Shown here in pieces: positions 1 to 9,657 of a stretch of 64,000 nt of DNA (the stretch's first letter is position 1; every line of letters starts with the position of its first letter). A program made the position numbers and the translations under genes. The DNA is taken from positions 1 to 64,000 of the forward strand of contig JBOFCO010000229.1 in NCBI GenBank assembly GCA_051646105.1. The letters run 5' to 3'. The notes below the pieces were generated by a model that worked only from the letters and a program-made list of their open reading frames with translations, searched no databases and had not been told where the DNA came from. This DNA comes from JBOFCO01 sp051646105. GTDB taxonomy: Bacteria > Pseudomonadota > Alphaproteobacteria > Rhodobacterales > Rhodobacteraceae.

Positions 1-49
1 CGGCTTGCAGGCCGGGAAAGCGGGATGGAAGACGTTGGGGGGAATGATC

Positions 50-1705
50 ATGGCTGACGATTTCCGGGACGCCCCATTTCATCTGGATACAGATGCCATG
101 GCGTGGGTTGAAACGCGTCTGGCCGCGATGACGCCGCGCCAGAAGCTTGGGCATCTGATCAACCATCTGATGCGCGACGGGTCTGAAAAAAGCATCGCAG
201 AGGTTCTGGAATACCAGCCGGGTTCGATCACACGTCATACGCTTGGCGACAAGGCGGAAGCAGCCCAGGTTCTGGCGCGGCTGAATGCGGCGCTGCCGGT
301 TCCCCTGCTGGTCTCGGCCGATCTTGAAGGCAGCTTCATGGCCCCGCCCGGCACTTCGGTCATGCCCAATCCGCTGGGAATGGCCGCTGTCGATGATGAA
401 ACCGCAACCCGGCAGGCGGTGACGATCATGGCCATGCAGGCAGCGGAATACGGCATCAACTGGTCGTTCACCCCGCAGATCGACATCAACGTGGCGTTTC
501 GCAGTGCGATCACCGCCACCCGCGGTTTCGGTGACGATCCCGACCGCATTCGCCGCCACGGCATTGCGATGGTAGAGGCGCTTCAGGCGGCGGGAACGGC
601 AGCCTGCATCAAGCATTGGCCGGGCGAAGGCTACGATGACCGTGACCAGCATCTTGTCACCACGATCAACCCGCTGGGCATGACGCCTTGGGAAGAAACC
701 TTCGGCGCGCTTTATCGTGGCATGATCGATGGCGGTGTGATGACCGTGATGTCGGCCCATATCGCGTTTCCCGCCTTTATAGACACGATTCCCGCCGCCA
801 GTGCCGACCGCTTGCAGCCCGCGTCGATCAATCGCTGGCTGAACGAGGATCTGTTGCGCGGCCAGCTTGGATTCAGGGGGCTGATCGTATCTGATGCCAG
901 CGGCATGGCCGGTCTTTCATCGGTTTCGCACCGCCGCGACCACGTGGCAGAGATCGTTGCCTCCGGTTGTGACGTCATCCTGTTTTCCAACGACCTTGGT
1001 GCCGATATCGGCTGGCTGGAAGAAGCGCTGGCAGAGGGCAGGCTGACATGGGCGCGTGTCGATCAGGCGGTTCGGCGGCAGCTAGCGTTGAAAGCGGCGC
1101 TTGGGCTGCACCGGGACAGGGCCGAAACCCCCGCCCGCGACCGCGCGGCGGAAGATGCCTTTGCCCATGGGTTCCGCGCGCGCGTGCCGACGCTTGTGCA
1201 TGATGCAGCCGGAACGCTGCCACTGGACCGGAAACGCCACCATCGCATCCTGCTGGTATCCAAGGGCATCACCATCCCGTTCCTGCCGCAGCCCCTACCG
1301 CTGTCGATGCCCGACCTGCTGCGTGCCGAGGGGTTTGAGGTGACAGAGCATGTCTGGGGCACGCCGGTCGATCCGGCCGGGCACGATCTGCTGCTTTATG
1401 TCATGGCCGACGAAACCCTGCTGACCCGCAGCAGCATCTTTGTCGACTGGCGCGAAATGACAGGCAGCTTCCATGCCGCAATGGACCGGCCCTGGCACGA
1501 TGTGCCGGTGATGATGGTCAGCCTTGGCTATCCCTATCACCTGTATGACGCGCCTTCGATGCCCTGCTACGTAAACGCCTATTCCGCGACGCCCGAAATG
1601 CAGGCGGCCGTGGTTGACGCGCTTGTCGGCAGGGCGCCCTTTACGGGCCGCAGCCCTGTCGATCCCTATTGCGGGCTGCCGTCGACCTTCAAACCCATAG
1701 GCTAG
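50..1705 (+). CDS. Glycoside hydrolase family 3, NagZ-like beta-N-acetylhexosaminidase
   Basis: A 551-residue GH3 protein. The NagZ-type loop KHWPGEG (188-194) is followed by an Asp-x-His pair (D199, H201) that fits the general acid/base of bacterial hexosaminidases. The SDASGM segment places the catalytic nucleophile at D282. About 200 further residues after the TIM-barrel form a second domain, as in two-domain GH3 enzymes, so this is longer than a minimal NagZ (about 340 residues). No signal peptide is visible. The ATG at 50 follows a G-rich Shine-Dalgarno stretch; an ATG at 44 is possible. The likely role is hydrolysis of N-acetylglucosamine-type beta-glycosides, but the substrate is inferred only from the family. 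It is the last gene before a convergent neighbour. Confidence 0.85.
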   Translation: MADDFRDAPFHLDTDAMAWVETRLAAMTPRQKLGHLINHLMRDGSEKSIAEVLEYQPGSITRHTLGDKAEAAQVLARLNAALPVPLLVSADLEGSFMAPPGTSVMPNPLGMAAVDDETATRQAVTIMAMQAAEYGINWSFTPQIDINVAFRSAITATRGFGDDPDRIRRHGIAMVEALQAAGTAACIKHWPGEGYDDRDQHLVTTINPLGMTPWEETFGALYRGMIDGGVMTVMSAHIAFPAFIDTIPAASADRLQPASINRWLNEDLLRGQLGFRGLIVSDASGMAGLSSVSHRRDHVAEIVASGCDVILFSNDLGADIGWLEEALAEGRLTWARVDQAVRRQLALKAALGLHRDRAETPARDRAAEDAFAHGFRARVPTLVHDAAGTLPLDRKRHHRILLVSKGITIPFLPQPLPLSMPDLLRAEGFEVTEHVWGTPVDPAGHDLLLYVMADETLLTRSSIFVDWREMTGSFHAAMDRPWHDVPVMMVSLGYPYHLYDAPSMPCYVNAYSATPEMQAAVVDALVGRAPFTGRSPVDPYCGLPSTFKPIG

Positions 1706-1748
1706 GATGGCGGACCCGACCCCAAACAGGCGCCGGGTCCAATGATGG

Positions 1749-2237
1749 TTACTTCAGGTTTTTCACCACCGCATCGGCAAAGGCACTTACCATGCCTTCG
1801 TAATATTGCTGGCTGTCCGAGGTGAGCGTTGCCAGATCGGTACCTGCCGCGAAGAACGGCCCGGCGTCTGCAAAGGCGACAGTCAGATCATAGCCGTCGG
1901 ACAGGCTGTAATCGGTTTCGCTGCTGACCACGACATTGCCTTTCATGGCAGAGTCGGCGACGCCTGCCGCGCTCTCGAAACTGCTGGCCAGCGACAGTTC
2001 ATCGACGTCAATCCGGATGCGGACGCCATCATCCGCGATCCGGTCAACCAGCCGTGCAGCCACAGCGTTCTTCAGATCATCGGACAGGGTGGCCCAGCGC
2101 GTGGCGGCCTTCTCGTTCTGCAAGGCCGCAATGTCGACCTCGACCTCCACCTCACGGACCATCGTCTGCGCCGTCGCGGGGGCCGCAAGGACAAAAAGAA
2201 CCGTTGCCGCCAGGGCGGCTGTTGCCGTTCTCATCAT
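1749..2237 (-). CDS. Secreted protein of unknown function
   Basis: I do not recognise this 162-residue protein. It starts with a clear signal peptide (hydrophobic core followed by APATAQ, probable cleavage after about residue 23), so it should be periplasmic. The mature part is acidic and rich in Ala, Val, Asp and Ser, with alternating hydrophobic residues that suggest beta-strands, and it has no cysteine. It lies 144 nt downstream of ftsK on the same strand and may be expressed separately. A 7-bp stem (1712-1718 with 1734-1740) sits between its stop and the convergent GH3 gene, but it has no T-tract. Confidence 0.7.
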   Translation of the reverse strand: MMRTATAALAATVLFVLAAPATAQTMVREVEVEVDIAALQNEKAATRWATLSDDLKNAVAARLVDRIADDGVRIRIDVDELSLASSFESAAGVADSAMKGNVVVSSETDYSLSDGYDLTVAFADAGPFFAAGTDLATLTSDSQQYYEGMVSAFADAVVKNLK

Positions 2238-2381
2238 GGGATATCTCCGTTTGATCGCCTGCGGCCTTTCCGGGCCGCCATCGGGATCAGAACGTGCGGG
2301 GCGGGGAATGGTTCCCGCCGCCTTTTGGTGCCAATGGTTCAGGGAATGTTCAGAGCCTGTAATTGCGCTACGGCACCCCCC

Positions 2382-5135
2382 TCACTCCGGCACCAATATC
2401 TCCCTCTTCCCCACATGGTTCGCGGATGACACCACGCCCTGCTCCTCCATCTGTTCCACCAGCTTCGCGGCCTTGTTGTAGCCGACGCCAAGCTTGCGCT
2501 GGATGTAGGACGTGCTCACCTTGCGGTCTTTCAGCACCACGGCGACAGCCTGATCGTAAAGCGCGTCCTCTCCATCCGTGTTGCCGCCCAGGCCCAGAAC
2601 CGCATCGATATCCGATGCCGCATCCTCGTCCGGGCCTTCGACCACGCCCGACATATAGACGGGAGGGCCGAAGCTTTTCAGGTGGGTGACGATTTCCTCG
2701 ACCTCTTCGTCGCTGACAAAGGGGCCGTGGATGCGGGTTATCTTGGCCCCGCCCGCCATATACAGCATGTCGCCCATGCCCAGCAGTTGCTCTGCCCCCT
2801 GTTCGCCAAGGATGGTGCGGCTGTCGATCTTTGACGTGACCTGGAAGGAAATCCGGGTGGGGAAGTTCGCCTTGATCGTGCCGGTGATGACATCGACCGA
2901 AGGCCGCTGCGTGGCCATGATCAGGTGGATACCCGAGGCACGGGCCATCTGCGCAAGGCGCTGGATGCAGGCCTCGATTTCCTTGCCCGCGACCATCATA
3001 AGATCGGCCATCTCGTCGACGATGACGACGATATAGGGGATCGACTGGGGCGCGAATTCTTCTGTCTCGAAAACCGGTTCGCCGGTATCTTCGTCAAACC
3101 CGGTCTGGACGGTGCGCTTGAACATCTCGGATTTGGCCAGCGCCTCGCGCACGCGGCCATTGTAGCCTTCGATGTTGCGGACGCCCATCTTGGACATCTT
3201 GCGATAGCGTTCCTCCATTTCCCCCACCACCCATTTCAGGGCGACAACCGCCTTTTTAGGGTCGGTGACGACAGGGGAAAGCAGATGCGGAATGCCGTCA
3301 TAGACCGACAGTTCCAGCATCTTGGGGTCGATCATGATCAGCCGGCACTCCTCAGGGCTGAGCTTGTAAAGCAGCGACAGGATCATGGTGTTGATGGCGA
3401 CGGATTTGCCCGAGCCGGTGGTGCCCGCGATCAGCAGGTGGGGCATCTTGGCCAGATTAGCCACCACGGGCTCGCCCGCGATATCCTTGCCCAGCGCCAG
3501 CGGCAGCCGCATGTTGCTGTCGCCAAAATCGCGCGCGGCAAGGATTTCGCGCAGCACGACCTTTTCACGCTGTTCGTTCGGCAGCTCGATCCCGATGACA
3601 TTGCGACCCGGCACGGTGGCCACACGGGCGGCGTGGGCCTCCATGCTGCGGGCAATGTCGTCGGCAAGACCGATCACGCGCGATGCCTTCAGGCCCGGCG
3701 CAGGTTCCAGTTCGTACATGGTCACGACCGGGCCGGGTCGGACCGACATGATCTCCCCTTTCACCCCATAGTCGTCCAGCACCGATTCCAGCATCCGCGC
3801 GTTTTCCTCCAGCGCGTCGGAGGAATGCACATGCCGCTTCACATCGGCCGGATTGGTCAGCAGCGACAAAGGTGGCGGTTCATAGGCAGACCCTTCGGCA
3901 TCGCCAAGGCCAAGACGTGGCTGTGCTTCGGCCATGGCGCGTTTCGACGGCGCGACAGGGCGGCGCGAAACAGCCTGAACCACGCGCCGCGCGGGCATAT
4001 CGTCGATGCTGTCGTCATGTGACAGGCCGATGGGCAGCACGTCGTCATCCTCGTCATCCGGCAGTGCATCATCGACAAAGGCGTTGTGAATTTCCGTATC
4101 GCGGGCCGCATGACGGAACACAGTGCCGCCGGGCGCCTGCCCGCGCATGACCGGCGGTTCGCTGCGCGGCGCGCCCGGTTCGACAGTGCCGCGCTGACGG
4201 ATCACATCTGCGATGCGGGACCGGATGCGGGCCTCGCTCGGCGCCTCGGCCCCCATGGCGGTCCGTGACAGTGCCGGTTCGATCAGTTCGGCCACAGGAT
4301 CGGCGGCGGGCGGGCGGCGCACCAGCGAGGGAAGGCGTGACAGAAGGCCGCCGCGCTCTGCCGCAGCGCCATCGGCGGCGCGGGCCTTGCCAAAGCTGGT
4401 TTCATACCCCTGCGCTTCGGTGGCCACGCCCCGGCGTTCGGCGCGGCGGTCGTTCATCGCCTGTGCGGCGCGGGCGGTGCCGCGGGCACCTGTCGACAGC
4501 CAGTCGAGCATCCGCGAATAGGTCACGATCAGGCCAACGATCATGAACCGACCGATCGCGCGCAGTTCCCGGCGGTTGAAACCCAGCGCGAAGGCGCCAA
4601 GTGCCAGCATACCGAAAGCCAGCAGCACTGACAGCAGCTTCAGCCCGAAGGCAAAGGAAAATGGCAGCACGTTCAGGATTGCACCAACAAGCGTTTCCCC
4701 GAACAGGCCGCCCAGTCCGAAGGAATGGCCCCAGTCGGCAGGTGTGGGCAGCGTGGTCGCATAGGCCGAAGCCACCGCTATGGCGATCGGCACGAATATT
4801 GCGCGCGGAAAGGCGCGATCTTCGCCCCTGTGCAGCAGGAACCGCCCCCCCCAGACCAGCAGGGCCAGCACCAGCACCCAGGAACCCCGCCCTACGATCA
4901 CCATTAGCGGCGATGCGATCGAGGCCCCGATCCGGCCAAAGCGGTTGTGCACCGCCTGCTCGGCAGCGGCGAACCAACCCGGATCCTCGGGCGAATAGCT
5001 GGCCAGCATCAGCGACAGCAGCACACCAAGCCCGATCAGTGTCAGACCAAGCAATTCCTTGCCGCGCCGTTCCAGCGCCGCCTGAACGTTCTGATCCAGA
5101 AGCGGATCGCGCCGTCTTGCCTGATACGATGCCAT
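2382..5135 (-). CDS. ftsK: DNA translocase FtsK
   Basis: A 917-residue septal DNA pump that links chromosome segregation and dimer resolution to cell division at the inner membrane. The N-terminal part (about 30-200) contains four or so membrane segments. A charged, low-complexity linker follows, then the RecA-like motor with Walker A GTTGSGKS at 571-578 and Walker B VIVDEMAD near 700. The last 60 or so residues form the winged-helix gamma domain (QRKLGVGYNKAAKLVEQ), which reads KOPS. The length is typical for alphaproteobacteria. It starts 13 nt after the stop of the aminotransferase gene, so the two are probably one transcript. Confidence 0.96.
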   Translation of the reverse strand: MASYQARRRDPLLDQNVQAALERRGKELLGLTLIGLGVLLSLMLASYSPEDPGWFAAAEQAVHNRFGRIGASIASPLMVIVGRGSWVLVLALLVWGGRFLLHRGEDRAFPRAIFVPIAIAVASAYATTLPTPADWGHSFGLGGLFGETLVGAILNVLPFSFAFGLKLLSVLLAFGMLALGAFALGFNRRELRAIGRFMIVGLIVTYSRMLDWLSTGARGTARAAQAMNDRRAERRGVATEAQGYETSFGKARAADGAAAERGGLLSRLPSLVRRPPAADPVAELIEPALSRTAMGAEAPSEARIRSRIADVIRQRGTVEPGAPRSEPPVMRGQAPGGTVFRHAARDTEIHNAFVDDALPDDEDDDVLPIGLSHDDSIDDMPARRVVQAVSRRPVAPSKRAMAEAQPRLGLGDAEGSAYEPPPLSLLTNPADVKRHVHSSDALEENARMLESVLDDYGVKGEIMSVRPGPVVTMYELEPAPGLKASRVIGLADDIARSMEAHAARVATVPGRNVIGIELPNEQREKVVLREILAARDFGDSNMRLPLALGKDIAGEPVVANLAKMPHLLIAGTTGSGKSVAINTMILSLLYKLSPEECRLIMIDPKMLELSVYDGIPHLLSPVVTDPKKAVVALKWVVGEMEERYRKMSKMGVRNIEGYNGRVREALAKSEMFKRTVQTGFDEDTGEPVFETEEFAPQSIPYIVVIVDEMADLMMVAGKEIEACIQRLAQMARASGIHLIMATQRPSVDVITGTIKANFPTRISFQVTSKIDSRTILGEQGAEQLLGMGDMLYMAGGAKITRIHGPFVSDEEVEEIVTHLKSFGPPVYMSGVVEGPDEDAASDIDAVLGLGGNTDGEDALYDQAVAVVLKDRKVSTSYIQRKLGVGYNKAAKLVEQMEEQGVVSSANHVGKREILVPE

Positions 5136-5148
5136 TGCTGACCGTCCC

Positions 5149-6327
5149 TTACCGATAGAGGCAGTCGCGAAGCATGATCAGCCCGCGCTGCGTTTCTTGC
5201 CTTGGGGCGACCAGAGCCACCCTGATGTATCCCTTGCCGGGGTTTTCGCCATTCACGTCGCGGCCCAGATAAGCCCCCGGCAACACGCGCACCCCGGTTT
5301 CACGCCACAGCTTCAGCGCCGCCGCCTCGCCGTCCTCGACCGGAAGCCACAGGAAAAACCCGGCATCCGGCGCGCGGTATCCCTGCAACCCGGCAAAGAT
5401 CGCGGCGGCGTCGGCAAATTTTTCATTGTAGAGTACACGATTTGCTTCGACATGGGTTTCGTCGGCCCACAGCTTTTCAGCCACCCGCTGCAACGGCAAT
5501 GGCAGCGGAGCCCCGGCGTAAGCACGCAACTGTCGTGCGGCAGCGATGCCTTTCGGGCCGCCCGCCACGAAACCAGACCGCAGACCCGGCACCGAGGAAC
5601 GCTTGGACAGCGAATGAAAGGCAAAGACCCGCTCTGGATCGGTGCCTGTGGAATGCGCCACCTGCAATGCCCCGGCCGGCGGTGAGCCACGATACAGTTC
5701 CGAATAGCATTCGTCGGCGAATACCTTGAAGTCATGCTTTTCCGCCAGCGCCATCAGGGATGCCCAGTAATCGGCAGAGGCGACTGCCCCCTGTGGATTG
5801 GCAGGTGAACAGACATAGGCGATCGCCACACGGTCCAGAACCTTGGGCGACAGCGCAGTGTAGTCGGGCAGAAAGCCCGTCGCGGCGGTGGCGGGCACAT
5901 AGACAGGTTCGGCAAATCCGGCCAGCGCGGCCACGGCATAGACCTGATAGAATGGGTTCGGCACCAGAACCAAGGGGGCGCCGCCCCGCTTTTCTTCGGG
6001 GCACAGCGCCAGATGGGTGTTGAACAGCCCTTCGCGCGTCCCGTTCAGAACAGTGATCCTGTCTGCACCCAGCGCCACGCCATAACGCCGTTCCAGCCAG
6101 CCCGAGATTGCCGAAAGCAGTTCCGGTGTGCCGTCGTTCGGGGGGTACAGGCCAAAGCCCGACAGGTTTTCGGCAAGCACATCGCCCAGCCAGCGGGGAA
6201 ACGGGTGGCGCGGCTCGCCAATGGTCATGGCAAGGGGATCGCCGCCCGGTGCATGGACGTCAAGCAAGCTCCGCAGGCGCGGGAATGCGTATTCAGGCAG
6301 GTCCGAGAACCGCTCTGCCAATGCCAT
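5149..6327 (-). CDS. PLP-dependent class I/II aminotransferase
   Basis: A 392-residue fold-type I aminotransferase. The PLP lysine is K242 in the motif SLSKRSSVPGLR, and the cofactor-binding features NGTREG, SPANPQGA and FADECYSE are present. This type is often called DapC-like (succinyldiaminopimelate transaminase) in this group, but the sequence alone does not fix the substrate. I chose the ATG at 6327 (MALAERFSDLPEYAFP), where family similarity begins; the frame stays open upstream without a plausible start. ftsK follows 13 nt downstream. Confidence 0.85.
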   Translation of the reverse strand: MALAERFSDLPEYAFPRLRSLLDVHAPGGDPLAMTIGEPRHPFPRWLGDVLAENLSGFGLYPPNDGTPELLSAISGWLERRYGVALGADRITVLNGTREGLFNTHLALCPEEKRGGAPLVLVPNPFYQVYAVAALAGFAEPVYVPATAATGFLPDYTALSPKVLDRVAIAYVCSPANPQGAVASADYWASLMALAEKHDFKVFADECYSELYRGSPPAGALQVAHSTGTDPERVFAFHSLSKRSSVPGLRSGFVAGGPKGIAAARQLRAYAGAPLPLPLQRVAEKLWADETHVEANRVLYNEKFADAAAIFAGLQGYRAPDAGFFLWLPVEDGEAAALKLWRETGVRVLPGAYLGRDVNGENPGKGYIRVALVAPRQETQRGLIMLRDCLYR

Positions 6328-6456
6328 GTCTGCCTCAACCCCGGGGTCGTTTCGCCCCGTTTGAAAGGAAGATACCGGGTTGCGCCGCGCGGGTCCAGAA
6401 AAACGCGGGGCACAAACCGGCATCACCCGGAAAAATGTGGCTTTTTCGCCGTCAGC

Positions 6457-7896
6457 CTATTCGGCTGCCCAGCCCGAAATTGCCTTGACCTCCAGAAACT
6501 CCTCGATGCCCCAGACGCCGCCCTCGCGTGCACGGCCAGACATCTTGACCCCGCCAAAGGGCGATCCCGCCCCGCGTGGCATACCGTTGGTCTCAACCAT
6601 GCCGGATTTCAGACGCCGGGCGACACGGTTGCGCCGCGCGCCATCTTGTGTCTGGACATAGTTTGTCAGCCCGTAGGGCGTGTCATTGGCAATGGCGATG
6701 GCTTCCTCTTCGGTGTCGAAGGGGATGATCGACAGCACCGGGCCAAAGATTTCCTCGCGCGCGATGCGCATGGCATTGTTGACATCAGCAAAGACTGTGG
6801 GCCGTACGAAGAAGCCCCGGTTCAGACCGTCGGGCCTGCCTGTCCCGCCCGCAACCAGACGCGCGCCTTCGTCGATACCGGCCTGTATCATCGCTTGAAT
6901 CCGGTCGAACTGCGCCCGGTTGACCACCGGGCCAATGTGGTTGCCTTCTTCATGCGCATTTCCGACACGGGTCTTTTCGGCAGTTTCCCGGGCGATTTCC
7001 ACGGCATCGTCATAATAGCTGCGTTCGACCAGCATCCGCGTCGGTGCGTTGCAGCTTTGCCCCGAGTTGTAGAAGCAATGCCGCGTGCCACGCTTCACCG
7101 CCTGTGCATCCGCATCGGCAAAGATGATGTTGGCACCCTTCCCGCCCAGCTCCAGCCCCACACGTTTCAACGTGGGGGCAGCGGCGCGACTGATCGCGAT
7201 GCCCGCGCGGGTGGAGCCGGTGAAGGAAATCATCTGCACATCGGGATGTTCCGAAAGCCGCGTTCCCACCCCAGCCCCGTCACCGTTCACAAGGTTGAAC
7301 ACTCCCGGCGGTATGCCTGCATCATGTAGCAGCTCTGCGAACAGCACTGACGAAAGCGGCGATTCCTCTGACGGTTTCAGAACCATTGTGCAGCCAGCCA
7401 GCAGGGCCGGGATCACCTTCAGCGTGACCTGATTCATCGGCCAGTTCCACGGTGTGATCAGGCCGACAACGCCGATCGGTTCCAGCGCGATGCGGCTTTC
7501 CGGCGCCTGTGGGCCAAGCGGGCGCAGGAATTCGATCTTTTCGAAAGCCGTGACGAAATTGTTCAGATGCCAGGAAAGGCTTGGGGCCTGATCGTCGCGC
7601 GACATCGTGATCGGTGCGCCCATCTCCAGGGTAATGGCGCGGGCCATTTCCTCGGCTCGGGCTTCATACTGGGCCAGGATCGCCCGAACCAGCCGCAACC
7701 GTTCAGCAGGCGGTGTCAGCGCCCAGTCATCGCCCGCACGCAACGCGGCCGCAACCGCCTGATCGGTATCGCCCGACGAACCAAGTGAGATCACCGCGCA
7801 GGCTTCCTCTGTCGATGGGTCGATCACCTCGTGGTCGCGGGGGACAATGGGGTTGACCCACTGACCGTCGATATAAAACTGGCGTTTTTCAATCAT
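6457..7896 (-). CDS. NAD(P)-dependent aldehyde dehydrogenase
   Basis: A 479-residue aldehyde dehydrogenase, the normal length for the superfamily. The nucleophile is C282 (GQSCNAPTR) and the general base E249 (ELGGKGAN); the cofactor-binding segments TPWNWP and FTGSTRAG are intact. It should oxidise an aldehyde to the acid in the cytosol, but the substrate is not evident. The start at 7896 is supported by GGAAAGAGGT about 5 nt upstream. It is transcribed divergently from the peroxiredoxin gene across a 263-nt spacer with no recognisable operator. Confidence 0.93.
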   Translation of the reverse strand: MIEKRQFYIDGQWVNPIVPRDHEVIDPSTEEACAVISLGSSGDTDQAVAAALRAGDDWALTPPAERLRLVRAILAQYEARAEEMARAITLEMGAPITMSRDDQAPSLSWHLNNFVTAFEKIEFLRPLGPQAPESRIALEPIGVVGLITPWNWPMNQVTLKVIPALLAGCTMVLKPSEESPLSSVLFAELLHDAGIPPGVFNLVNGDGAGVGTRLSEHPDVQMISFTGSTRAGIAISRAAAPTLKRVGLELGGKGANIIFADADAQAVKRGTRHCFYNSGQSCNAPTRMLVERSYYDDAVEIARETAEKTRVGNAHEEGNHIGPVVNRAQFDRIQAMIQAGIDEGARLVAGGTGRPDGLNRGFFVRPTVFADVNNAMRIAREEIFGPVLSIIPFDTEEEAIAIANDTPYGLTNYVQTQDGARRNRVARRLKSGMVETNGMPRGAGSPFGGVKMSGRAREGGVWGIEEFLEVKAISGWAAE

Positions 7897-8159
7897 GCTG
7901 CACCTCTTTCCGGGGCGGAGATTGCCAGCCCCAAGTGCCGGTGGCAACCGGTGGCATGACGCCGCAAAGGCAGGAAAAACCCCGTTTCGCCAGGACTGTC
8001 CGGCAGATTGCGTTCCTTTGCACGCTGCGTTTTCGCTGATCTGTTCCACGCCCCCGCATTCCACCGCGATGCGGTCCTTCTTTGCCATTAGGGGCAGTAG
8101 CCCGCCGGTTTCGCGCATATATTGGTGGCAAAGGGCCATTCAGGCAAAAGGACACGCAG

Positions 8160-8816
8160 ATGGGACTTCGCATCAACGACACCGCGCCGGATTTCACGGC
8201 GGAATCTACCGAAGGCACGATCCGGTTTCACGAATGGATGGGCGATGGTTATGCCATTGTCTTTTCACACCCACGCGACTTTACGCCCGTCTGCACCACC
8301 GAATTCGGTGCCGTGGCCCGGCTAGCGCCGGAGTTCGAAAAGCGCAAGACAAAGGTGATCGGCGTGTCAGTAGACAGCATCGAGGATCACAAAAAGTGGA
8401 AGCGTGACATCGAGGCGTTTTCCGGGAGCCCGGCAAACTTCCCGATCATCGACGATACTGGCCTGACCGTGGCGAAAGCCTATGACATGTTGCCCGCAGA
8501 TTACTATCTGCCGACGGAGGGACGCACGCCCGCGAATACCGCCACTGTCCGCACCGTCTATATCGTTGGTCCGGACAGGAAGGTGCGGCTGACCATGACA
8601 TATCCCATGTCGGTCGGGCGTAACTTTGCAGAAATCCTGCGGGCGCTGGATGCGGTGCGCGCCACCGATGGCGTGCCCTTCGCCACCCCCGCCGACTGGG
8701 TGCCGGGACAGGATGTGATCGTGGCGCTTTCGGTGCCGACCGATGAAGCGAAACAGCGCTTCGGCGATCTGGATATCCGGCTGCCCTATCTGCGGTTCGC
8801 AAAAGCGCAGGGCTGA
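8160..8816 (+). CDS. 1-Cys peroxiredoxin (Prx6 subfamily)
   Basis: A 218-residue thiol peroxidase. The peroxidatic cysteine is C45 in FTPVCTTEF, with the preceding HPRDFTP loop. It is the only cysteine in the protein, so no resolving Cys is available and an external reductant is needed. The long C-terminal domain (about 160-218, VALSVPTDEAKQRF) is typical of Prx6-type enzymes. It should reduce hydrogen peroxide or lipid hydroperoxides in the cytosol. The ATG at 8160 follows AAAGGACA. A strong terminator lies 20 nt after the stop. Confidence 0.93.
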   Translation: MGLRINDTAPDFTAESTEGTIRFHEWMGDGYAIVFSHPRDFTPVCTTEFGAVARLAPEFEKRKTKVIGVSVDSIEDHKKWKRDIEAFSGSPANFPIIDDTGLTVAKAYDMLPADYYLPTEGRTPANTATVRTVYIVGPDRKVRLTMTYPMSVGRNFAEILRALDAVRATDGVPFATPADWVPGQDVIVALSVPTDEAKQRFGDLDIRLPYLRFAKAQG

Positions 8817-8834
8817 ATAAGCCGCCGCAAACAA

Positions 8835-8862
8835 AAATGCCCCGCCATTCGGCGGGGCATTT
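8835..8862. terminator. Bidirectional intrinsic terminator
   Basis: A perfect 12-bp stem (AAATGCCCCGCC at 8835-8846 with its complement at 8851-8862) closes a 4-nt loop, with A-rich and T-rich flanks. It sits between the convergent peroxiredoxin and L,D-transpeptidase genes and can serve both. Confidence 0.88.
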
Positions 8863-8882
8863 CATATCAAAGCGCCAGTCGA

Positions 8883-9503
8883 TCAGGCGGCGGCACGCTT
8901 GGGATAAAGCACCACGGGCGCGCCGATTTCCACCTTGTCGTACAGATGTTCGACATGGCTGTTCACCAGCCGCACACATCCATTCGAAACAGCCGATCCG
9001 ATCGTCCAGGGTTCTGTCGTGCCGTGAATACGCAGGAACGTATCCCCGCGCGCCTTGTCGAACAGATACAGTGCCCTTGCACCCAGCGGATTTCCGGGGC
9101 CGCCCGGCATGCCGTCCTTGTATTTGGCGTAATGTTCCGGGCTACGCTCGATCATCTCGGCGGTCGGCGTCCAGCTTGGCCATTCCTTCTTGGCACCGAC
9201 AAAGAAGTTGCCGCCTTCGTATAGATCGCCCTTGGCGATGCCTACGGCATAGCGGATCGCCTTGCCCTTGTCCTGCGTCAGGAACAGCGCGAACTGGTTG
9301 GGATCGACAAGGATCATGCCCGGCACGAAATCACCACGCAAGCGCACGATGCGTGGCTTGAATTCTTCTGGCAGAACCCAGCCTTCGGCTTTGGCAGGCT
9401 TTGCGGTTTCGGCCCCGGCAGGCAATCCAAGAAGCAGCCCGGCAGTGGCGGCCGCACCGGTCAGTGCAAACCGGCGCCGGGTAATTAAGCAAGGAAGGTT
9501 CAT
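8883..9503 (-). CDS. L,D-transpeptidase (YkuD domain), Tat-type signal
   Basis: A 206-residue periplasmic peptidoglycan enzyme. The YkuD catalytic signature is intact: HGT near residue 155, then SNGCVRL with nucleophile C176. Enzymes of this family form 3-3 cross-links or attach proteins to peptidoglycan. The N-terminus carries TRRRFALTG before a hydrophobic stretch ending in LPAGAE, which resembles a twin-arginine signal. The ATG at 9503 is preceded by a GGTCTGCC stretch, so the ribosome site is weak. The frame has no plausible earlier start. Confidence 0.9.
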   Translation of the reverse strand: MNLPCLITRRRFALTGAAATAGLLLGLPAGAETAKPAKAEGWVLPEEFKPRIVRLRGDFVPGMILVDPNQFALFLTQDKGKAIRYAVGIAKGDLYEGGNFFVGAKKEWPSWTPTAEMIERSPEHYAKYKDGMPGGPGNPLGARALYLFDKARGDTFLRIHGTTEPWTIGSAVSNGCVRLVNSHVEHLYDKVEIGAPVVLYPKRAAA

Positions 9504-9657
9504 TTGGCAGACCTTTGACAGCAGCGATCGCTTACGGGAGTTGTGCGCCGCATCGCGATTCCAAGCATCAAGAATATGATGCGCGCCAGCGATATGGTGA
9601 CCTCATATCGCGCTTTTCGACGCAAAATGGCGAATTTGGCACAGTGTGGCCGGGATA

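Noticed and set aside
1712..1740. Stem between GH3 and the secreted protein as a terminator
   Set aside because: The 7-bp stem has a 15-nt loop and no T-tract on either strand, so I did not call it a terminator.
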